Shown here piece after piece: positions 14,820 through 20,398 of a stretch of DNA of 25,327 nucleotides. The stretch lies in the NCBI GenBank assembly GCA_025361105.1, contig JANYAW010000005.1, positions 1 through 25,327 of the forward strand. The letters are read 5' to 3'. The position numbers and the translations under genes are program-made. Origin of the DNA: Rhodocyclaceae bacterium. Its GTDB lineage: Bacteria > Pseudomonadota > Gammaproteobacteria > Burkholderiales > Rhodocyclaceae. How positions within the stretch are numbered: the first letter of the stretch is position 1; every line of letters begins with the position of its first letter. A model generated the notes under the pieces. It saw only the letters and a program-made list of their open reading frames with translations. It ran no database searches and was not told the DNA's origin.

Positions 14820-15629
14820 ATGCCGTCTCTCATTGCCCCAACCGACCTTAGCAAACATCGCGTATTACTCGTCAACGACGATGGCGTACACGCCAAAGGA
14901 ATTCAATTGCTGGAAGAACTGGTGCGGCAATTCACTGATGATATTTGGGTGGTCGCGCCGGACGAAGAAAAATCCGGAACCTCACATTCAATTTCGCTTT
15001 CCACGCCCGTGCGCGTGCGCAAATTATCAGACCGTCACTACGCCGTCAAAGGCACGCCCACAGATTGCGTGCTGATCGCGATTTGGGAATTGATGCAAGA
15101 CTGCCCGCCGACGGTGATTATTTCCGGCATTAACCACGGCGAGAATTTGGCTGAAGACATCACCTATTCTGGTACCGCCGGGATTGCGATGGAAGGCACG
15201 CTGCTGGGCTATCGTTCAATCGCCATGAGTCAGGTCTACCGTCTCGGCGAGCCATCGCGGCTCGACACAGCGCGTAAATTTGGTCCGCCCGTTTTGCGTC
15301 AACTTTTGTCGTGCCCGTGGGAAGCGGGCACATTTGTGAATGTGAACTTCCCGAATGAAGCGCCAGAAAATGTAAGCGGCATACGCATCACACGCCAAGG
15401 CCAACGCTTGCCAGGGACGTTTCGTCCGATTGGCGGCCTGGACGGGAAAAAATCACCCTACTACTGGATAGGTTTTGCCTACGATCCGGGCGATCCACCC
15501 AACGACACGGATTTGGGCGCGATTCGCGACAAAGCAGTTTCCATCACACCAATGCAAATGGACTTAACGGCATTTCAATTCTCCTGCCAGCTCAAAACGC
15601 TTTTTGATGAAACCGCAATTGCACCTTAA
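14820..15629 (+). CDS. SurE family 5'/3'-nucleotidase-type phosphatase
   Basis: SurE enzymes are metal-dependent phosphatases acting on nucleoside monophosphates and short polyphosphate. The sequence shows the metal-binding VLLVNDDG (D20, D21), the APDEEKSGTSHSIS loop, KGTPTDC, SGINHGENL with the metal Asn, the TYSGTAGIAMEG helix and the C-terminal VSITPMQMDLTAF. The 269 residues match the family. The housekeeping surE of proteobacteria normally lies by pcm and rpoS; here it is between thiolase and acyl-CoA dehydrogenase, 17 and 11 bp away. It is probably a second, pathway-dedicated copy. It could remove AMP made by the synthetase and phosphotransfer steps, or dephosphorylate a pathway intermediate. 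Both roles are inference. Confidence 0.93.
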   Translation: MPSLIAPTDLSKHRVLLVNDDGVHAKGIQLLEELVRQFTDDIWVVAPDEEKSGTSHSISLSTPVRVRKLSDRHYAVKGTPTDCVLIAIWELMQDCPPTVIISGINHGENLAEDITYSGTAGIAMEGTLLGYRSIAMSQVYRLGEPSRLDTARKFGPPVLRQLLSCPWEAGTFVNVNFPNEAPENVSGIRITRQGQRLPGTFRPIGGLDGKKSPYYWIGFAYDPGDPPNDTDLGAIRDKAVSITPMQMDLTAFQFSCQLKTLFDETAIAP

Positions 15630-15640
15630 ACATTGACGTC

Positions 15641-16810
15641 ATGAACTTCTCAATTCCTCCCGAGCTGATCGCACTACGAGAAAAAGCGCGGCACTTTATC
15701 GCCGAGCAAATTATTCCCATGGAACGAGACGCGCGGTGCACGCCGCATGGTCCGAGCGAAGTGTTGAGACGCGAACTGATAGTCAAAGCTAAAAATGCAG
15801 GGCTGATTTCTTCACACATGCCGACTGAACTTGGCGGATTGGGTTTAGATCATTTTGGTAAGGCGATTGTTTTCGAAGAGGCCGGCTACTCGCCGCTTGG
15901 CCCTGTCGCACTAAACATCGGCGCACCTGACGAAGGCAACATGCATTTGCTGGAAGTCGTCGCCACACCCGAGCAAAAAACGCGGTGGTTGCATCCGCTG
16001 GTTGCTGGTGAGATTCGCTCGTGTTTTTGCATGACGGAACCGCATCCGGGCGCCGGCTCTGATCCAAGCATGTTGACCACCACGGCAACACCGGATGGAA
16101 ACGATTTTTTGATTAGCGGACGCAAATGGTTTATTACTGGAGCGGAAGGCGCGTCGTTCGCCATCATCATGGCCAAAATGCTGGATGGTAGTGCGACGAT
16201 GTTTTTGGCTGACATGAATCAGCCAGGCATTACGATAGAGCGTGCCATGGATTCCCTCGATAGCTGCTTTCCCGGCGGACACGGCGTTGTACGGTTCGAG
16301 AATCTGCGCGTGCCCGCCAAGCAAGTGTTGGGCGAAATTGGGCAGGGTTTCAAGTACGCACAAGTGCGTCTTGCGCCAGCGCGCTTGACACATTGCATGC
16401 GCTGGCTCGGTGCTGCACGGCGCTGCCATGACATCGCCACGACTTACGCGCGGGAGCGTCAAGCGTTTGGCAAAGCTTTGGGCCAGCACGAGGGTGTCGG
16501 CTTTATGTTGGCCGACAATGAAATGGATATTCACATCACTCGCCTTGCCATTTGGCATTGCGCTTGGGTATTGGATCAAGGTGAGTTGGGACGGCACGCG
16601 TCCAGCATCACGAAAGTGATTGCTTCAGAGGCGATTTGGCGAGTGGTCGACCGTAGCGTTCAGATTTTGGGTGGCATGGGCGTGACGCATGAAACCATCG
16701 TCGCACGCATCTTTGCCGATGTGCGCGCCTTTCGAATCTACGATGGTCCGTCTGAGACGCACCGATGGAGCATCGCCAATAAACTGATGCGCGCGAATAC
16801 CAAGCATTGA
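15641..16810 (+). CDS. Acyl-CoA dehydrogenase family protein
   Basis: A 389-residue FAD-dependent acyl-CoA dehydrogenase, which normally forms the alpha,beta double bond of an acyl-CoA. Visible: the FAD/substrate segment CFCMTEPHPGAGSDPS near residues 128-143, GRKWFITGAEGA, TYARERQAFGKALGQHEGVGF around 270, and the FAD-binding VDRSVQILGGMG near 335-345. At the usual catalytic-Glu position (YEGT in classic enzymes) it has YDGPSETHR with D368. The DGPxExH signature is shared by the ACAD10/11-like branch, some of whose members act on phosphorylated 4-hydroxyacyl-CoA substrates. Whether that applies here is open. It ends the tight part of the operon; a 125-bp gap follows. Confidence 0.93.
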   Translation: MNFSIPPELIALREKARHFIAEQIIPMERDARCTPHGPSEVLRRELIVKAKNAGLISSHMPTELGGLGLDHFGKAIVFEEAGYSPLGPVALNIGAPDEGNMHLLEVVATPEQKTRWLHPLVAGEIRSCFCMTEPHPGAGSDPSMLTTTATPDGNDFLISGRKWFITGAEGASFAIIMAKMLDGSATMFLADMNQPGITIERAMDSLDSCFPGGHGVVRFENLRVPAKQVLGEIGQGFKYAQVRLAPARLTHCMRWLGAARRCHDIATTYARERQAFGKALGQHEGVGFMLADNEMDIHITRLAIWHCAWVLDQGELGRHASSITKVIASEAIWRVVDRSVQILGGMGVTHETIVARIFADVRAFRIYDGPSETHRWSIANKLMRANTKH

Positions 16811-16935
16811 ATGTCGAAAATGAATGGCAGAGGTTGTTATGCAGTTTGTAGTGGCAGGCAAGTGAAAGCTTTCTGTTGTCGCGCCATGTGCGGCTGCGGA
16901 ATTCGGTCGATGGAAAACATAATCAGGAGACGAAC

Positions 16936-17715
16936 ATGAAACGACTTGAAGGAAAAGTGGTTCTGGTAACAGGTGGTGGCGCGGGCATCGGCAGGGCATG
17001 TATGCATGTGTTTGCGCGCGAAGGAGCCAAAGTATTTGCGATAAGCCGCACACAATCCAAGCTTGATGAAGTGGTCGCCGAAGTCACGGCGGCGGGCGGA
17101 ATTGCCGGTGCGGCGGCCGCGGATTTGTCTGATCCGGTGCAAGCCGAAAGGGCGTTTAAGGCGCTGATCGATAAATTTGGTCGCGTTGATATTCTGATCA
17201 ACAACGCGGGTGTTGGTTACAGCTTCGCGCAAGTTGAGCCGGGCACGATGAATGACACGACAACCACCACGCCGGAAAACTGGCGGCGTGTGATGGGCAT
17301 CAATCTGGACTCGGTTTTCTTGATGTCACGCCTGGCAATTCCTTACATGCAAAAGCAAGGCGGCGGCGCGGTAGTAAACGTTTCCTCAATTTGGGGTTTG
17401 GGCGGTGCGGCCGATGCACACGCTTATACCGCCGCCAAAGGTGCAATCATCAACTACACGCGCTCCTTGGCCGTGGCCTATGCCAAAGACAATATCCGCT
17501 CCAATACGATATGCCCGGGCTGGGTCGATACCGGCATGGTGGCATCGGTGATTCACTGGTTTGAAGATCCGGCGATGGCTGATCAAATCACGCCGATGCG
17601 CCGTCCGGCGCGGCCAGAAGAAATCGCCAAGGCTTGCCTGTTTTTGGCCTCTGACGATGCGTCCTACGTTAACGGCACGATGCTGGTGGTCGATGGCGGG
17701 ACGAAAGCTCGCTGA
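16936..17715 (+). CDS. Short-chain dehydrogenase/reductase
   Basis: A classical SDR of 259 residues using NAD(P). The Rossmann motif TGGGAGIG is at 12-19, NNAG near residue 90, the catalytic Ser in NVSSIWG (S150/S151), and the Y164-x3-K168 pair in YTAAK. The ending VNGTMLVVDGGTKAR is typical of the FabG-like group. I choose ATG 16936 over upstream in-frame codons because CAGGAG lies 7 nt before it and the family starts at this point. The TMNDTTTTTPENW stretch around 105-117 is an unusual Thr-rich loop. It may oxidise a hydroxyacyl-CoA or a secondary alcohol feeding the pathway. The 125-bp upstream gap (16811-16935) shows no convincing promoter or other gene. Confidence 0.93.
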   Translation: MKRLEGKVVLVTGGGAGIGRACMHVFAREGAKVFAISRTQSKLDEVVAEVTAAGGIAGAAAADLSDPVQAERAFKALIDKFGRVDILINNAGVGYSFAQVEPGTMNDTTTTTPENWRRVMGINLDSVFLMSRLAIPYMQKQGGGAVVNVSSIWGLGGAADAHAYTAAKGAIINYTRSLAVAYAKDNIRSNTICPGWVDTGMVASVIHWFEDPAMADQITPMRRPARPEEIAKACLFLASDDASYVNGTMLVVDGGTKAR

Positions 17716-17730
17716 TTTTTGTGATAATTC

Positions 17731-17767
17731 TGCGCGATTGCAGCTACATGAACGCTGCGATCGCGCA
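17731..17767 (+). promoter_or_regulatory. Long inverted repeat between SDR gene and gntR
   Basis: TGCGCGATTGCAG (17731-17743) and CTGCGATCGCGCA (17755-17767) pair over 13 bp with a single T-G wobble and an 11-nt loop. The loop CTACATGAACG (17744-17754) recurs as CTACATAAACG at 17774-17784, a 10/11 match spaced 30 bp. The structure may stop transcription from the SDR gene (though no T-run follows) or serve as the operator for autoregulation of the GntR protein encoded 38 bp downstream. A related CTACATTAGTG element lies on the minus strand at 3864-3874 in the operon promoter. Confidence 0.5.
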
Positions 17768-17805
17768 ATATTCCTACATAAACGAACCGGAAATCACCTC
17801 GCATC

Positions 17806-18543
17806 GTGCCATCTGCAAAATTCAAATCTGAGCCACAATTCGCGCGCGAAGGTGATGGTGAAAATACCCCCGTTACCTCGCCCGACTTAGTTTTTGCAGC
17901 GCTCGAGCGGGGTATCTTGCTCGGCCGTTATGTGCCGGGACAACGCCTTATCGTCGCTGACTTGATGCATGAATTGAAGCTCAGTCGAGGCTCTGTGCGC
18001 GAAGGTTTCAAGCGGCTGGCCGCCGAAGGTGTGGTCGTCCAATTACCGCATCGTGGCGTATACATTCGCGCCTTGAGCCGCAGCGAATCACTCGACCTAC
18101 TACAAGTTTTGCGCGCCCTTTTGGGCTTAGCCGTGGGCTTGGCGGCCGCCCGCATTCGGCTCGACCGAAAATCAAATGTCTACGGGCATGCGGCGAAATT
18201 GACGCGCTCATATGAGCGCTTGGCGGCGCTCGGCCCGAATAGCGATCGCATCATGCAGTCGATTGAACGCACGCGGTTTTACGACACCATCTTAGAAATT
18301 GCTGGCAACCAGGAGCTCACACGGCTCAACCCTTTGCTGCCAACGGTGATTATGCGCATGCAGATTCACCAGTATGTGAATCCCGAAATGCATACGCATT
18401 TATTTGCCGATTACGAAACACTTTACAACGCACTAATGAATGGCGATCCGATCAAGGCAAAGCGCATCATCGACCGCCATATTCGCTACAGCCGCATTCA
18501 AGCTTTGCATTTACCCGACGAGGCGTTCGCTACGCTGCCGTAG
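17806..18543 (+). CDS. GntR family transcriptional regulator, FCD (FadR/VanR-like) type
   Basis: A 245-residue regulator. Residues 25-95 form the GntR winged helix, with LIVADLMHELKLSRGSVREGFKRLAAEGVV as the helix-turn-helix and QLPHRGVYIRAL as the wing. The C-terminal ~150 helical residues fit an FCD ligand-binding domain, but some expected metal-binding His positions are changed: RFYDTILEIAGN has Tyr where FH is usual, and the DYETLYNALMNGD segment has Asp-Tyr for the usual His, while the late DRHI His is kept. It starts with GTG at 17806; the ribosome binding site is weak. FCD regulators are mostly repressors released by a pathway metabolite, so it probably controls the 3953-17715 gene set. 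Confidence 0.88.
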   Translation: MPSAKFKSEPQFAREGDGENTPVTSPDLVFAALERGILLGRYVPGQRLIVADLMHELKLSRGSVREGFKRLAAEGVVVQLPHRGVYIRALSRSESLDLLQVLRALLGLAVGLAAARIRLDRKSNVYGHAAKLTRSYERLAALGPNSDRIMQSIERTRFYDTILEIAGNQELTRLNPLLPTVIMRMQIHQYVNPEMHTHLFADYETLYNALMNGDPIKAKRIIDRHIRYSRIQALHLPDEAFATLP

Positions 18544-18585
18544 CGCCATGGCTATGCCGTTAACGGCGGCGGCGCAGGGAATTCG

Positions 18586-18657
18586 CAAAGCACTGCTTTG
18601 TGCCTGTAGAGCGGGTCGGCTGTACTAAGCCGACACTCCGCGCCAGCACCAACTGGC
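18586..18657. terminator. Hairpin cluster between convergent genes
   Basis: The 127-bp gap between gntR and the minus-strand exported-protein gene holds three inverted repeats: CAAAGC-act-GCTTTG (18586-18600), a perfect GTCGGCT-N6-AGCCGAC (18615-18634), and GCCAG-N6-CTGGC (18642-18657). On the minus strand the last is preceded by a T-rich run just after the stop codon. Tail-to-tail placement fits transcription ending from both sides. None has a canonical stem-plus-T-run on the plus strand, so the terminator role is a guess supported mainly by location. Confidence 0.5.
18642..18657 (-). repeat. Palindromic repeat GCCAGTTGGTGCTGGC, best copy
   Basis: This is the most symmetric of three copies (others at 3640-3654 and 4717-4730): a 5-bp stem GCCAG/CTGGC with a TTGGTG loop, written on the minus strand. 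Two copies lie just after DUF1579-like coding ends, so those two probably moved or duplicated together with the gene. The third is inside the operon. Confidence 0.5.
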
Positions 18658-18670
18658 ATAAAAACAAAAA

Positions 18671-19192
18671 TCACCCGCCGACTTTGCGTGTGTATTTCCC
18701 GTCAAACGCCGTTATCCATTTTCCGCTGGCGTCGGTCGATTCCCAATGTTGTCGCACACTGGCATCGGCGTTCGGTGTCCAGGTGATTCGATGCCTGGTC
18801 ACCACACCTTTGACATCTGTGGTCTCGCCGGATAACACCATGTTGCCGTCCTTCAGGCCACCTTCAAGCAGTAGCAAAGTACCTGCGTTGTCGACCCAGG
18901 TTTGATGCCACACTTTGCGCCCCGCGTCGTAGATATTGAAACTCTCGCCGCTATACCCGGATGGCGTGGTGTATTGCTCGTGCAGTACACAGCCAGCGTG
19001 CTTTTTCTCGATTTTGTTGTGCCCCGCGAGCTTGCCTTTGACCCCATACACATCCCAATCACCCAGCCAAAAATCAAATTGCTTGTGCGCTTCGGGATCA
19101 CAAGGTAGTGGTGGAGTAGCGGCCATGGTCATCGTGGAAAACAGGCAAGTTGCAAGAAAAATTACGTTAACAAAAACGCGTTTGATGTGCAT
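18671..19192 (-). CDS. Exported DUF1579-like protein
   Basis: A 173-residue protein with a clear Sec signal peptide (basic MHIKR, a hydrophobic run, cleavage likely after TMA near residue 24). The mature part opens with EAHKQFDFWLGDWDV, the hallmark of the DUF1579-like lipocalin-type family, and continues as alternating strands rich in Trp and Gly (NIYDAGRKVWHQTWVDNAGT, RITWTPNADASVRQHWES). Function of the family is not established. GGAG lies 7 nt upstream of the ATG. A broken paralogous copy of its C-terminal third lies at 3640-3811. Its start is 34 bp from the transposase stop, so it might be cotranscribed with or separated by that element. Confidence 0.8.
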   Translation of the reverse strand: MHIKRVFVNVIFLATCLFSTMTMAATPPLPCDPEAHKQFDFWLGDWDVYGVKGKLAGHNKIEKKHAGCVLHEQYTTPSGYSGESFNIYDAGRKVWHQTWVDNAGTLLLLEGGLKDGNMVLSGETTDVKGVVTRHRITWTPNADASVRQHWESTDASGKWITAFDGKYTRKVGG

Positions 19193-19226
19193 GGAAGCTC
19201 CTCAGATTTCAACGTGGAATAGCTAT

Positions 19227-20378
19227 TCAGCTCACCGGCATACGGCCTTCAAACAGGATAGTAAACCGATTTAGTGCCGTCTTCCAATCGCGAATGGGCA
19301 TGGCGCGCTTGGCAGCGATATTGCACAGCGCCAGATGGAAGGACTTGAGAATCACTTCATCGTTGGGAAACGAGCCGCGATTGTTGGTCACTTTACGCAA
19401 GTTGGCGCCGATCAACTCGATGGCATTGGTCGAATAAATCACTTTGCGAATTTCTTCCGGATAAGCAAAAAACGGCGTGACACGATCCCAATTGCGCCGC
19501 CACAACTGGCTGATAGTGGCATAAGCGCCGTCCCACTTGGCGGCGAATGTGTCAAGGCAGCGCTCGGCTTCCTCAATGGTGGACGCGCGATAGATATGCT
19601 TGAGATCATCGATCACTGCCTTGTGATTCCTCGCCGGGACATAGTTCAAACTTCGGCGCACCATATGTGCAATACATAGCTGCACAACCGTATCGGGAAA
19701 CACCGCCTTGATCGCTTCCGGCAAACCTTTCACGCCGTCGACACAGGCAACAAAAATATCCTCCACGCCGCGATTTTTTAAATCACTGACCACCGCGTGC
19801 CAGAAACTTGCATCGCCCAGCGCAGCATCCGTGTCCGCCATCCACAACCCCAAGACCTCGCGCATGCCTTGCGGATTGACGCCAATGATCAGATACACCG
19901 GCTTGTTACTTATGTGTCCGCCGTCGCAGCATTTGACCGGCAGTGCATCAAAATACATGATGGGATATAGCCGCTCCAGCGGTCTGCTTTGCCACGCGCT
20001 TGCCTCATCAATCAAGGCATCCGTCACGCTGGAAATTTTCGACGGTGAAACATTCGCCCCGTAGATTCCTTGCAAATGCGCCTGAATTTCCGCTGTCGCC
20101 AAACCGCGCGCATGGAGGGCGAGGATTTTGTCGTCATATTCACTGAGATTCGCCGCACTTGTATCGGCCATTCGTGAATGCAGCGAATCAAAAGGACTGC
20201 CACGCACCGAGAAGTCATGCACTGCACGACTCCTCGGCTCGTCCATCGCAACCGACAGCGCCCGCTCCAGCAGCGCCACGGTCAATTGCTTCAACAAACC
20301 TCGCTCGCCAATCAAATCCTCTGGTGTCTTGTAATGCTTGAGTAGCTCATCCACCAGATTGCTATCGAGGGTCATCAT
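19227..20378 (-). CDS. IS256 (Mutator-type) family transposase, altered N-terminal region
   Basis: The 383 residues carry the IS256 core: catalytic Asp in YPIMYFDALPVK, catalytic Asp in VACVDGVKGLPEAI, the C-x2-H in VQLCIAHMVRRSL, and the catalytic Glu in YSTNAIEL. The C terminus FEGRMPVS is complete. The N-terminal LLKQLTVALLERAL is normal, but the usual stretch that follows (SGNSRNG and PRDRxGxFEPQ motifs, about 65 residues up to the FDDKI motif) is replaced by about 40 unrelated residues before YDDKILALHARG. This segment belongs to the DNA-binding part, so the enzyme is likely inactive or divergent. It ends 20 bp before the stop of the receptor gene. Confidence 0.9.
   Translation of the reverse strand: MMTLDSNLVDELLKHYKTPEDLIGERGLLKQLTVALLERALSVAMDEPRSRAVHDFSVRGSPFDSLHSRMADTSAANLSEYDDKILALHARGLATAEIQAHLQGIYGANVSPSKISSVTDALIDEASAWQSRPLERLYPIMYFDALPVKCCDGGHISNKPVYLIIGVNPQGMREVLGLWMADTDAALGDASFWHAVVSDLKNRGVEDIFVACVDGVKGLPEAIKAVFPDTVVQLCIAHMVRRSLNYVPARNHKAVIDDLKHIYRASTIEEAERCLDTFAAKWDGAYATISQLWRRNWDRVTPFFAYPEEIRKVIYSTNAIELIGANLRKVTNNRGSFPNDEVILKSFHLALCNIAAKRAMPIRDWKTALNRFTILFEGRMPVS
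19227..20378 (-). mobile_element. IS256-like element remnant, ends not found
   Basis: Only the transposase gene is recognisable. I compared the flanks 19193-19226 and 20379-20398 by eye and found no terminal inverted repeat pair and no obvious target duplication. With the receptor stop codon only 20 bp away, one end has probably been lost. The coordinates given are therefore those of the gene, not of a complete element. Confidence 0.55.
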
Positions 20379-20398
20379 CGCTTTATGTTTAGCAAATA

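Noticed and set aside
15911..16597. 228-codon minus-strand open frame
   Set aside because: Antisense shadow of the acyl-CoA dehydrogenase, with no domain or ribosome binding site support.
16811..16935. Small open frame or second promoter between the acyl-CoA dehydrogenase and SDR genes
   Set aside because: A 14-codon frame without homology and no convincing -35/-10 pair; only the SDR ribosome binding site is clear.
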